From: Agrobacterium fabrum
GTDB lineage: Bacteria > Pseudomonadota > Alphaproteobacteria > Rhizobiales > Rhizobiaceae
Length of the DNA stretch: 42,095 bases
Direction of reading: 5' to 3'
NCBI GenBank assembly: GCA_003241215.1
Contig: QFOL01000006.1
Span: forward strand, 1-42,095
Both the position numbers and the translations under genes were made by a program. The notes below the pieces were generated by a model. It searched no databases. It was not told where the DNA came from and saw only the letters and a list, made by a program, of their open reading frames with translations. Position 1 is the stretch's first letter. Each line of letters begins with the position of its first letter. Positions 1 through 7,488 of the stretch are shown one piece after another.

Positions 1-22
1 CTACCGCGCCCGCGCCAAGTAA
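1..22 (+). CDS. C-terminal end of an upstream gene, probably the permease of the sugar ABC importer
   Basis: Only the last six codons (Tyr-Arg-Ala-Arg-Ala-Lys) and a TAA stop at 20-22 are visible, in the frame starting at base 2. They end 18 bp before the ABC ATPase gene on the same strand. A basic tail after the last membrane helix is common in sugar ABC permeases, and such importers usually place the permease next to the ATPase. The identification is inference from position only. Confidence 0.4.
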
Positions 23-40
23 GAACCGAGGAGAACTCCT

Positions 41-823
41 ATGACGGACCAAGTCACGCCCCTCGTGGAAATGCGCAATATTTCCATTTCCTTCGGCGGT
101 ATCCATGCGGTGGAAAACGCCTCTGTCGATCTTTTCCCCGGTGAGGTGGTCGCCCTTCTCGGCCACAATGGCGCGGGCAAATCGACCCTTATCAAGATCC
201 TCTCCGGCGCCTATCGGCGCGATGGCGGCGATATTCTCATCAATGGCGAGGATGCCGATATCCGCAATCCCCGCGATGCCAAGAAATACGGTATCGAGAC
301 CATCTACCAGACACTGGCCGTGGCCGATAATGTCGATGCGGCGGCCAATCTTTATCTCGGCCGCGAACTGAAGACGAAATGGGGCACGCTTGATGATGTC
401 GCCATGGAAGCCTCGGCGCGTGAGGTGATGGGGCGTCTCAACCCCAATTTCCGGCGGTTCAAGGAGCCGGTGAAGGCACTGTCCGGCGGCCAGCGGCAAT
501 CCGTCGCCATCGCCCGCGCCATTCTGTTCGATGCCCGCATCCTCATCATGGATGAGCCGACGGCCGCACTCGGGCCGCAGGAAACGGCGCAGGTGGGCGA
601 TCTCGTCAAGGAGCTGAAACGGCAGGGCATCGGCATCTTCCTCATCAGCCACGATATTCACGACGTCTTCGATCTGGCCGACCGGGTCTTCGTGATGAAG
701 AACGGCAAGGTGGTGGGCCACGCCCGCACGCAGGATGTCACCAAGGACGAGGTGCTTGGCATGATCATTCTGGGCAAGGTGCCGCCCGGTGCGGTGCCGG
801 GGCCGGGTGCCGTTGCATCCTGA
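41..823 (+). CDS. Sugar ABC transporter ATP-binding protein (FrcA-type, single ATPase domain)
   Basis: Cytoplasmic ATPase subunit of a carbohydrate ABC importer; 260 aa. Visible motifs: Walker [10 protein letters not shown] (41-49), ABC signature LSGGQ (147-151), Walker B ILIMDEP (167-173) and the H-loop Ser-His (203-204). One nucleotide-binding domain of this length fits the FrcA-like group that serves CUT2 importers, rather than the ~500-aa tandem RbsA/XylG type. The start has a GAGGAG Shine-Dalgarno about 8 nt upstream and follows the end of another gene by 18 bp, so it is the distal gene of an operon entering from the left. The C-terminus is unusually Pro/Gly/Val rich (about 244-260). The substrate cannot be read from this subunit. 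A hairpin at 880-900 probably ends the operon. Confidence 0.9.
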   Translation: MTDQVTPLVEMRNISISFGGIHAVENASVDLFPGEVVALLGHNGAGKSTLIKILSGAYRRDGGDILINGEDADIRNPRDAKKYGIETIYQTLAVADNVDAAANLYLGRELKTKWGTLDDVAMEASAREVMGRLNPNFRRFKEPVKALSGGQRQSVAIARAILFDARILIMDEPTAALGPQETAQVGDLVKELKRQGIGIFLISHDIHDVFDLADRVFVMKNGKVVGHARTQDVTKDEVLGMIILGKVPPGAVPGPGAVAS

Positions 824-879
824 GCCTGATCGATCTTCTGTCGTTGCGGAGTTGCCGCGCGGTGCCCTGACAAGAAAGG

Positions 880-900
880 AGGCCCGGCAAAACCGGGCCT
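880..900 (+). terminator. Hairpin terminator-like structure after the sugar ABC operon
   Basis: An 8-bp perfect stem (AGGCCCGG / CCGGGCCT) closes a 5-nt loop, 57 bp after the ATPase stop codon. There is no strong T-run, so it may be a weak or Rho-assisted terminator or a 3'-protecting hairpin. No gene is visible from here to the stop of the small minus-strand gene at 1063. Confidence 0.5.
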
Positions 901-1062
901 CAATCATGGCTTTCCGCCAGGAAAATGTAGGGAGGGTATGTGATGCCTGTTCCGCCGGAATGGAGCCGGCCGGACAGGCGGATAAGAACGTTCCCGGGCT
1001 TTCACGACTGGAGATCGGTGTGGAAACGCTCGATCCGGCGGATTATGCCATCGCGGAAGCGT

Positions 1063-1296
1063 TTAATGCAGATCGGCCTGCGCAAAGGCGCTGACATTCA
1101 GCTCTGCGCTTACCGGTGGCAGACCCTGCTGATTGATATCCTGGGCGAGCGACAACAGTGCCATTTCCAGAAAATAGGTCGACATGCCCAGTTCCAGAGA
1201 TTTCGAACGCTGGCAAAGATAGGAAACCATCCGCCCGAGCGCCAGAATCTCGTCTGCATTGTCCTGCTCAAGTATTGCTGTGGTAGACGCCACCAT
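1063..1296 (-). CDS. Small hypothetical protein, 77 aa, under a candidate SARP-box promoter
   Basis: Not recognised. The predicted 77-aa product is mostly helical, has no signal peptide or membrane helix, and has one Cys in the segment YLCQRSKSLELG. The start at 1296 was chosen over a longer frame to 1350 because AGAGGG lies 5-6 nt upstream. The upstream region holds three direct heptamers at 1366-1394 reading toward this gene, followed by a possible -10 (TGAATA, 1344-1349) 17 nt after the last repeat. The same heptamers occur beside the SARP regulator gene 6 kb away, so I infer co-regulation with the YcaO/TfuA operon. It could be an accessory, immunity or signalling protein; nothing in the sequence decides this. 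The 94-bp gap to the XRE gene argues against simple readthrough. Confidence 0.65.
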   Translation of the reverse strand: MVASTTAILEQDNADEILALGRMVSYLCQRSKSLELGMSTYFLEMALLSLAQDINQQGLPPVSAELNVSAFAQADLH

Positions 1297-1365
1297 GTTT
1301 CCCTCTCGACAGTCGACAGTATGAAAACGCGTTGATCTCGCGTTATTCATTTTCGACCATATCGA

Positions 1366-1394
1366 GCGTCACGCGAGCGTCACACCTGCGTCAA
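1366..1394 (-). promoter_or_regulatory. Triple direct-repeat operator, SARP-box-like
   Basis: Read on the minus strand, the heptamer TTGACGC is followed by two copies of GTGACGC. All three are spaced at exactly 11 bp, with 4-nt spacers AGGT and TCGC. SARP regulators are known to bind heptameric direct repeats separated by 4 bp, placed at or near the -35 region. The third repeat can serve as a -35 (GTGACG) with TGAATA 17 nt downstream. The first 18 bases match the site at 7489-7506 at 17 of 18 positions. The site overlaps the stop codon of the XRE gene. Confidence 0.65.
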
Positions 1395-1825
1395 TCGTCG
1401 TTTTTGTCGGTCGCCGGGCTGGCATTTTCCGCCGCTTCCGTCGCTGCGAGCGATGTCACGAGGGCAACGATGCTTCTGCGCACGGCCGCGCTCTTGATGC
1501 GCGAAAAGGCCTGATTGAGCGAAAAACCTTCATTCGAGGCCACGAAGGTCTGCATGGCGTTGATCGTGCCAAGCGCCGGGTTGGCGCCGCCATCGGGCGT
1601 GGCATTGGCGAACAGGGAGCTGACCTCCACGCCGAGGATAGACGCAATGGCCTGCAGGCGCGATGCGCCGACGCGGTTGGCGCCCTTTTCATATTTCTGG
1701 ACCTGCTGGAAGGTGATGCCCAATCGCCCGGCCAGTGCGCTCTGGCTCATGCCGAGCGACTTGCGGCGCATTCTGATTTGTGCGCCGACATGAACATCGA
1801 TCGGGCTGGGTAGTTTGGCCTGCAT
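1391..1825 (-). CDS. XRE-family transcriptional regulator, PraR-like
   Basis: 144-aa DNA-binding protein. A helix-turn-helix of the Cro/C1 type occupies about residues 13-72 (core: [23 protein letters not shown]). The C-terminal 70 residues are of the kind seen in rhizobial PraR-like regulators, which in the literature affect quorum sensing, biofilm and attachment. That relation is from memory of the family and is not proven here. GAGGAA lies a few nt upstream of the ATG at 1825. It is transcribed in the same direction as the YcaO/TfuA operon but is separated from it by 128 bp of AT-rich DNA, which includes a palindrome (1879-1900), so it probably has its own promoter. Its 3' end overlaps the operator-like repeats of the next gene. 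Confidence 0.85.
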   Translation of the reverse strand: MQAKLPSPIDVHVGAQIRMRRKSLGMSQSALAGRLGITFQQVQKYEKGANRVGASRLQAIASILGVEVSSLFANATPDGGANPALGTINAMQTFVASNEGFSLNQAFSRIKSAAVRRSIVALVTSLAATEAAENASPATDKNDD

Positions 1826-1878
1826 TACAAATTCCTCCAGTTGTGAGGTTCTTAAATCCGATAATTATCAATTAATAT

Positions 1879-1900
1879 TGTTGAAGGTATACATTCAACA
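1879..1900. promoter_or_regulatory. Inverted repeat in the XRE gene promoter region
   Basis: TGTTGAA (1879-1885) and TTCAACA (1894-1900) are perfect 7-bp arms with an 8-nt centre, 54 bp upstream of the XRE start in AT-rich DNA. XRE regulators bind such dyads, so autoregulation is a reasonable inference. No consensus was checked. Confidence 0.45.
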
Positions 1901-1953
1901 CAATTTCCACGGGTATTATGAAGCTTTATTGACCAAATGACACGGTTTTCCGT

Positions 1954-3111
1954 TCATAATTGCGTGTCCGGACCGCGATTTATGATCTTTGTCGCGCAAC
2001 GCAACGCACCGTTGCGGCTTGAAAGATGGCTCCATCCGCCCACACCGATGGCCTGAAAGCCGAGTCTGTCCCAAATTTTGCGGTTCATCGCGTCGAATTC
2101 CTCAAGCGTTTCCCTATCGCCGAAATGCGGAATCCAGACGAATGGCCGTTTTTGACCGGAACGTGTGACATTTTCAAGAAGGACATTGTTGTAAAGCCTC
2201 GGCAGGCATTTGTTGGTATCGATGGCCGGTGAAACCGGGATGGGATTGCGTTCAATCGCAAAGCCTTGTCGCGCAAGGGAAAGGGCCGAGGCGTCCAGCT
2301 TCCGTTTCAGATCGGTTGCGGCGCGCACATCGCATCCGCCATGCGCGACGGGATCGGCAACGAGCAATAACGACCGGCCCTCGCGCCGGAGGCCGGTGAC
2401 GGAAACGAACTGGTCAACATGGAAACCGCATTGGTGCATTTTTTCGTCTGCGCTTGCCGGCTGGCAAGTCGCCAATGCGCGAAGATCGCAATAAATCGGG
2501 GGATGGCCGAGCTCTCCGGGCCGATATCCGAAACTGAACACCGCCCTTGCATCGAGGGCCTGAATTTTTTGCCATCGTTGTGAAGGGATGGCCGCACTCT
2601 TCGCCATTCCCCTGTCATCCTGCAGGCTGGAATGGCCCACCAGTCGGAAATCCGGGCCGACAAGCTGGTTGCCGCCCGCCAGCGCGACATCGGAATGAGT
2701 GGTCGCCGCTCCGAAATGCCTGGCCAAACCGACGCCGGTGGTTCGTTCCCCCATCAAAACAAATTCCGCCACGGCACCCTTTTCGGGATCACCCATCCGC
2801 ACATGAAACATATCCTGTATCCACGGATGCGGAATGGCGTCCTTTCCAGAAAGGGGCGCCAGCGCGGCGATACAGGAGATTGGCAGGCCGCCGAGCCAGC
2901 TTCGTGCCGATGCGAGACGGGCGTTATCGACCAGCACGGTTGCGGTAATGTCCGAAGGCAGGGCCGAGAGCAGGTTACCGATCGGAATGAGCGGCGAAAC
3001 GACGTCGCCGCCCCTGCTTTCCGCAAAAAAGGGCGCAGGCAGTGCGAGTGCGATTGTGCGGATCAGCCCGCCGCAATCGGCCACCAGCGGCGGGGGATGG
3101 GCGGCGGTCAA
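1954..3111 (-). CDS. Guanidino-group-modifying (agmatine/peptidyl-arginine deiminase-like) enzyme of a YcaO/TfuA operon
   Basis: About 385 aa. Although divergent, it shows the ordered signature of the alpha/beta-propeller guanidino-modifying superfamily: W-x-x-D (W97, D100), G-G-N (146-148), H-x-D (H231, D233), Y-N-N near 307-309 and N-G-x-x-x-C-x-T-K with C372. Agmatine deiminase and PPAD use an equivalent Asp, His-x-Asp and Cys set to hydrolyse or transfer a guanidino carbon, so the active site looks intact. The Trp-x-Gln-Asp replaces the more usual W-x-R-D. I chose the TTG start at 3111. It overlaps the TfuA stop as TTGA and has GGGAG 10 nt upstream. An ATG at 3180 would add 23 residues and overlap TfuA by 73 bp without a Shine-Dalgarno. 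As the last gene of the operon it may convert an arginine of the 142-aa protein to citrulline or ornithine, but a free guanidino substrate is equally possible. Confidence 0.75.
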   Translation of the reverse strand: MTAAHPPPLVADCGGLIRTIALALPAPFFAESRGGDVVSPLIPIGNLLSALPSDITATVLVDNARLASARSWLGGLPISCIAALAPLSGKDAIPHPWIQDMFHVRMGDPEKGAVAEFVLMGERTTGVGLARHFGAATTHSDVALAGGNQLVGPDFRLVGHSSLQDDRGMAKSAAIPSQRWQKIQALDARAVFSFGYRPGELGHPPIYCDLRALATCQPASADEKMHQCGFHVDQFVSVTGLRREGRSLLLVADPVAHGGCDVRAATDLKRKLDASALSLARQGFAIERNPIPVSPAIDTNKCLPRLYNNVLLENVTRSGQKRPFVWIPHFGDRETLEEFDAMNRKIWDRLGFQAIGVGGWSHLSSRNGALRCATKIINRGPDTQL

Positions 3112-3821
3112 GGCGCTTTTTCTCCCGTCGCCTGTCGTGTGACCAATTGCTGGAAAAACATGGTGTTCTGCAGTTTCCATGATGGCGGCGACGGAGGTGG
3201 CGGCGTTTCGCCCGCAACGGCCGCCAGAAGTTTGGCAGCGTCGTTTCGTTTGATGGAGATCGCATTTGCAGAGAGCAAATTTGCCATTGCAGGGTCGAGG
3301 CCTGCTTCAAAGGCGATGGTGCGCCATGTCCTGCGGGTAAAATGCAGATTGCGGGCGGCAAGCACGAGTGCGTCACAGTCATCCGGAGAGACCCTGTCAC
3401 GGCAGGCCGCAAGCGTCGCCTCGGCGTCAACCAGTGCGACCGTCAGCGGACGGTAAGCGAGTTCGCCGGGTGCGTGGCTCACCGCCACGTCGGCATCGGA
3501 AACACGCTGTCCGTTGCGATAGGCTTCGAAAATCTCGCCAATGCCGATCATGCCGAAGGGCGCGCATTCCGCCGCCCGGAGCGCGCCCATGCTGGCGGCG
3601 CCGAAAACGGTAACGCCGCTCGCCAGCGCATAAAGGATTTCCTTGTGCCAGACGGCGGCGCAATCGCCGTAAAGACCGTCGATCAGCCCGATCGCCCGCA
3701 CGCCCTGCCGGGCCGCATCGAAAATATCGCCGCAGGCGGCCGGTCCGCGAAGATCGAGGCCCGACATATGTTCGCCGGCGATGCCGTGGACGGACGGGCC
3801 TGCAAAAACCACCGGTTTCAT
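3108..3821 (-). CDS. TfuA family protein, partner of YcaO
   Basis: 237 aa. Contains the characteristic TfuA blocks GLIDGLY (45-51), VWHKEI (57-62), GAASMGALRAAE (74-85) and FGMIGIGEIFEAYRNG (89-104). TfuA proteins act with YcaO enzymes in RiPP pathways. In known systems the pair is linked to backbone thioamide formation, and the name comes from rhizobial trifolitoxin production. The ATG at 3821 overlaps the YcaO stop as ATGA, a sign of translational coupling. A longer open frame to 4010 exists, but it lies inside YcaO and looks non-coding. The C-terminal tail after about residue 205 is proline-rich (TPPPPSPPSW), possibly a linker or docking element. The gene ends in a TTGA overlap with the deiminase-like gene. 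Confidence 0.93.
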   Translation of the reverse strand: MKPVVFAGPSVHGIAGEHMSGLDLRGPAACGDIFDAARQGVRAIGLIDGLYGDCAAVWHKEILYALASGVTVFGAASMGALRAAECAPFGMIGIGEIFEAYRNGQRVSDADVAVSHAPGELAYRPLTVALVDAEATLAACRDRVSPDDCDALVLAARNLHFTRRTWRTIAFEAGLDPAMANLLSANAISIKRNDAAKLLAAVAGETPPPPSPPSWKLQNTMFFQQLVTRQATGEKAP

Positions 3822-5017
3822 TGAGCGCCTCCGGCATTCAGCAGATGATCGAGAGTGCGTGGCGAGATGCGTTGCAGGCCGCCGCCTGCCGGGGCGAGGC
3901 CGCTTGCCAGAACCCGCACGACGTGCAGGCCGGAGACTTCCGTTTCCAGCGGAAAGACATGGATATCCTCGATCCCTCGGGCGAACAGGTGCGCCGCAAG
4001 CTGGCGCCATGGTGGCGCAGAGGCGTCATCATGCGCAAAATCGAGATCGGCCGGAAGCCTTTGCACCGGTCGCACGCCGGAGGTTACCGGCCCGGCGGCA
4101 AGCCCATCCCGCTGATAGCGGAGCGGCGAAAGATCATCCCTCGCGCCGCTGATATCGGTCAGCCGTGACTGGATCGCCTCCAGCAGCGCGGCAGTCGCAG
4201 CGTCATGGACGCCAGCCCGGCAGGCCGCACCCGCGGCGCTGCGGGTGGTGGGGCCGTCCTGCGCCTGAAGCGAGCGGGGCAGGCTCGCCATGACCACCGG
4301 CACGCCGAGCGTATTTGTCAGGTCGAAGAAGGAGGGCGGCAGGCCGATAGCGCAAAGGCGTTGCACAAGACCGTCGAAGCTGGGAGCAATACCCGCCGGC
4401 AAGCGGAGCGGCTGCCGCGCCATCGCACGCGTCTCGAAGGTGTCGATGAGAAAGCAGGCGTCATTTTCAATGAGTTCGAGAAGGGCGTGGAGAACCGCAT
4501 GGTCGTGGTCGAACCCGGCTGCGAGGCCCTGCGAACTCATGCGGAAAGCCCGCCGGTCCCAAGGGAAATCCGCCCGGAAATCCATGCCGACGAGTTCGTA
4601 AGGAGCAAAAACCTCGTGCTGCCGGCGAATGGATGTTCCCTTCACCCAGGCGCGTTCTTTTTGGAGATCGAGGGCGTCGGGATCGACCCTTCCGACGGTT
4701 TCGAAGGGAATGACAGGAACGCCCTTTTCACGCATGTCCTGAATGGACTTGAAAGTGGCAATATGTCTGCGGGTTTCCTCGGCAACCGCGCCTTCGATCG
4801 CTTCCATGATCGCCGATAGCCGGGCCTGTTCCGCGACGAACCCCTTGCCCTGCGATACCGAGAGGCCGCGCGAATTTGGCCGGGCCGCAAACCACACTGG
4901 GATGCCGACGACATCGAGACCGGTCACATCGCCGACACGGGTGATCCCGAACCGCCGAAGCAGTCCGGGATCGAAGAACGAAGCGTCTGCATGCCTTGAA
5001 GCCGCTATCGCTGACAT
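3818..5017 (-). CDS. YcaO domain protein (ATP-dependent peptide backbone-activating enzyme)
   Basis: 399 aa from the ATG at 5017; an in-frame TTG at 5038 would add 7 residues, and neither start has a clear Shine-Dalgarno. YcaO enzymes phosphorylate a peptide amide oxygen to make azolines, thioamides or amidines. ATP-site motifs are visible: SQGKG (55-59) followed by SAIMEAIE (68-75), the SSQGLAAG block (161-168), ELIENDA (181-187) and AALLEAIQSR (276-285). It lacks the N-terminal E1-like/RRE partner of azoline synthetases. With TfuA directly downstream (ATGA overlap) it fits the TfuA-associated thioamidating subclass. The 142-aa gene lies immediately upstream. The exact product is unknown, but the family is clear. 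Confidence 0.93.
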   Translation of the reverse strand: MSAIAASRHADASFFDPGLLRRFGITRVGDVTGLDVVGIPVWFAARPNSRGLSVSQGKGFVAEQARLSAIMEAIEGAVAEETRRHIATFKSIQDMREKGVPVIPFETVGRVDPDALDLQKERAWVKGTSIRRQHEVFAPYELVGMDFRADFPWDRRAFRMSSQGLAAGFDHDHAVLHALLELIENDACFLIDTFETRAMARQPLRLPAGIAPSFDGLVQRLCAIGLPPSFFDLTNTLGVPVVMASLPRSLQAQDGPTTRSAAGAACRAGVHDAATAALLEAIQSRLTDISGARDDLSPLRYQRDGLAAGPVTSGVRPVQRLPADLDFAHDDASAPPWRQLAAHLFARGIEDIHVFPLETEVSGLHVVRVLASGLAPAGGGLQRISPRTLDHLLNAGGAQ

Positions 5018-5054
5018 GGGAGCATCGGCGCCGGTCAAGGCTGCGGGGCCGCGA

Positions 5055-5483
5055 TCAGGGTGCCGTGTTGCTGTCGTCGGCGAGGATGGCGTCGAACAGC
5101 TCGCCGGTGACGGAGCCGGCCGGACCGACGGCCTTCAGGGCCGCTTCGATCGGCGCCTGCACCATGCGGTTGAAATCCCAGCCGGCGTCGTTCACTTCGC
5201 CGATAAAGGCGAAATCGGCTTCAGACACCACCGCGCCACCGGAGACGAGGGCTTCGATGCCCTGAATCTGAACCTGATCCAGTTCAGCCTCAGGCTGGCC
5301 GTTCTGACGAACGAGCATGGATTTTGCGGCGGCGGCCACGCGGGCATAACCATCCACGCCGGGATGGCTGGCTTCATAGGCGGCAATCGTTTCATGCGAC
5401 ACGGAGGCAACCCGAAGCGGCGCCGTGCGAATGAACAGAACGCCAAAACCCTTTTTTCCGACAATAAAGAAATGTGAGGACAT
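5055..5483 (-). CDS. Unrecognised 142-aa protein between SARP regulator and YcaO; candidate RiPP precursor
   Basis: No family recognised. The start is well supported: AGGAG lies 6 nt before the ATG, overlapping the end of the regulator gene (8-bp gap). The protein is acidic, cysteine-free and Ala/Val rich, has no signal peptide or membrane segment, and contains five arginines (19, 24, 48, 59, 106). The N-terminal part (about 1-30) looks like beta strands (SHFFIVGKKGFGVLFIRT). The middle has an EAELDQVQIQGIEALVSGG segment resembling leader-type helices, and the end is GELFDAILADDSNTAP. Its place directly before YcaO/TfuA is where precursor genes usually sit. Thioamidation needs no Cys/Ser/Thr, so a Cys-free core is not excluded. 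At 142 aa it is long for a precursor, so it could instead be a scaffold, carrier or third enzyme component. Confidence 0.7.
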   Translation of the reverse strand: MSSHFFIVGKKGFGVLFIRTAPLRVASVSHETIAAYEASHPGVDGYARVAAAAKSMLVRQNGQPEAELDQVQIQGIEALVSGGAVVSEADFAFIGEVNDAGWDFNRMVQAPIEAALKAVGPAGSVTGELFDAILADDSNTAP

Positions 5484-5491
5484 AATATCTC

Positions 5492-7444
5492 CTATTTGAT
5501 CCCAGCTAATCGAAGCGCGTGATAGAATTTTTCATTCGCTATCGGGTCGCGGTCTGGAGACAGGCTGCTGATCTCCCTCGCCGTCATACCCGGATAGTTT
5601 TCCTGAAGCCTGCTGCCGGTTTCCCGGGCGGCGGCCAAATCTCCATAAAGCGCGTGGCTTGCGGTGAGGACACGCAGCGCAGGCTCGTCATTTTCCATTC
5701 GCCCGCATAATTCCACCGCCGTACCGTAGTCCGCCCGCTTGAACGCGATGCTGGCGCCGGCCCACCAATAGATGTCCGGCGCCAGCGGGTTGAGGTCGAT
5801 GGCCTGCTGAAACTTCTCCCAGGCGATTTCCGCATCGCCAAAATGGGCGAGCGCATCGGCATGCTGGAGCAGCAGATCGGCGGAGTTGGGCGCCAGCGCT
5901 TCCGCCTCGAAGAATTTTTCGGCGGATATGTCGAAATCCCGCTGGTAGAGCGCCACCACGGCGCACATCCAGTGGCCGACGCCGAGAGCCGGATCGATCT
6001 CCACGGAGGCATCGGCCTCCGCCTTGGCGCGGTGGAGCAGGTGGGGGTCGTTGCCTCCGAGCATCAGCCATTCCAGCTGCAGGCTCTGCGCCACCCGGGC
6101 GCGGGCGACCGCCAGGCTGTGGTCAAGGTCGACCGCCCTGCGGAACATCGAGCGGGCTCTGCGAAGCAGCGGCAGGTCGCATTTGCCGCGCAGAAGCTGC
6201 TGGCCCTCCAGCAATTGCCGGTAGGCTTCGCCGCTATGGTTGCGGTCGGGCTCCACCTGAAGCCGCTCGATTTCGCGGGCAAGCGCCGCCGCCACCTGTT
6301 TGGAGAGCAGGCGGAAGGCGGCGTGGATATGCCTCTCGGTCAGGACCGCTTCCAGTGACCAGACGATTTCACCGCTCGCATCCTCGATCAGCGCGACAGA
6401 CATGCGGGCGTCGTCGAATACTGTCGAAATGATGCGGTAATCCGCCCGCAGCATGGCGTAGCTGTCGTCGACCCGGTCATGCGCCAGCGCAAAGGTGCTG
6501 TGCGGCGAAAGCACCGTGAAGGTGCGGTATCGAACGAGGCTGTTGGCGACATCCTCGACGAAGGCCTGCATGACCGGTGAGACCGACTGGCCGTCGACCC
6601 TGACGGGGCGGAGGAATGCGACGCGCGGTTTTGCCAGCGTTTTTCGGCGGCTGCCTTCTTCCGGCTCCGCCGGTCCGGTTATTGTCGCGGCCAGGCTCTG
6701 TATTCTTCGCCGCAGGGCCACGGTTTCCGCTTCCGGCGAGCGGGCCTCCTGGCGAAGCTCCTCCATCAGAAGCTGGTACATGCCCTCGCAGGCGCTGATA
6801 TTTCCTATCCGCGCATAGGCAGCCATGGCGGCACGGTAGGTTTCCTCGCGTTCCGGTTCGATCTTGCAGGCGCATTCGGCCAGCCTGGCAATGTCGTTGG
6901 AGCTTGCCCGGCCGAACCGTGTCAACTCCTCCAGGAGCTGCGTGTAGCTCGAAAAGAACAGGTCCTTGAGACGACGGCGCTCTGAAAGCAGCCAGAGGTA
7001 GAGATGATCCTGCCCGGCCTCCAGCCCCTCCAGTAGATCGCCGCCGAATTCGAGCAGCGCAGCAAGCCGCCGTATCGGGTCCTCGGCTCTTGCGCCGGCC
7101 AGGAAAATCGCAAGGTCGGTTCGCTGCGCCAGCTTCCCGGCCTTCAGGTCGTTGCCATCGGTAACGAGAATGGCGTCGTCTTCATTGGGCAGCTTCTGGA
7201 GGCGCAGGATCAGCTGCCGCAGATTGCCAAGAGCCCTTTCCTGCTCGACATTTTCCCATAGCAGCGATGCCGCGTGCTGGCGGGAAAGGGACTGGTTCGG
7301 CGCAAGAATGAGGGCGGCGGTGAGGGCAAAGCCCTTGGACGGAAAAAACGCCTCCCGCACCGCATCACAGCGCGGGGTGCCAAAAAGCCGGATCGGTATC
7401 AGTTCAGCGTTCCCAGCCACTTTCGTCCCCTCATGAATCATCAT
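5492..7444 (-). CDS. SARP/BTAD-type transcriptional regulator with TolB/FlgO-like and TPR domains
   Basis: 650 aa. N-terminal OmpR-like winged helix (about 15-105; IRLFGTP, SRQHAASLLWEN, NLRQLILRLQ), then the bacterial transcriptional activation domain (about 108-250; GGDLLEGL, LERRRL-like SERRRLKDLF). Next comes a TolB/FlgO-like alpha/beta domain (about 272-390) and a C-terminal TPR array (about 400-640). SARPs activate secondary-metabolite operons by binding direct heptamer repeats, and such repeats lie 45 bp upstream at 7489-7506. It is the first gene of the operon with the 142-aa protein, YcaO, TfuA and the deiminase-like enzyme. The ATG pair at 7444/7441 lacks a Shine-Dalgarno. A GTG at 7420 preceded by GAGGGG (6-nt spacing) is a good alternative start. 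The large sensory half suggests that it responds to a ligand or protein partner. Confidence 0.88.
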   Translation of the reverse strand: MMIHEGTKVAGNAELIPIRLFGTPRCDAVREAFFPSKGFALTAALILAPNQSLSRQHAASLLWENVEQERALGNLRQLILRLQKLPNEDDAILVTDGNDLKAGKLAQRTDLAIFLAGARAEDPIRRLAALLEFGGDLLEGLEAGQDHLYLWLLSERRRLKDLFFSSYTQLLEELTRFGRASSNDIARLAECACKIEPEREETYRAAMAAYARIGNISACEGMYQLLMEELRQEARSPEAETVALRRRIQSLAATITGPAEPEEGSRRKTLAKPRVAFLRPVRVDGQSVSPVMQAFVEDVANSLVRYRTFTVLSPHSTFALAHDRVDDSYAMLRADYRIISTVFDDARMSVALIEDASGEIVWSLEAVLTERHIHAAFRLLSKQVAAALAREIERLQVEPDRNHSGEAYRQLLEGQQLLRGKCDLPLLRRARSMFRRAVDLDHSLAVARARVAQSLQLEWLMLGGNDPHLLHRAKAEADASVEIDPALGVGHWMCAVVALYQRDFDISAEKFFEAEALAPNSADLLLQHADALAHFGDAEIAWEKFQQAIDLNPLAPDIYWWAGASIAFKRADYGTAVELCGRMENDEPALRVLTASHALYGDLAAARETGSRLQENYPGMTAREISSLSPDRDPIANEKFYHALRLAGIK

Positions 7445-7488
7445 CTAACAACGTGCCCGGGAAATTGAAAGTCATCATAACGTCCCAT

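Noticed and set aside
1936..1960. ACGG/CCGT hairpin after the deiminase-like gene
   Set aside because: A 4-bp stem only, with no T-run on the minus strand; not enough to call a terminator.
4205..4819. 204-aa plus-strand frame inside the YcaO gene
   Set aside because: Antisense to a clear YcaO domain.
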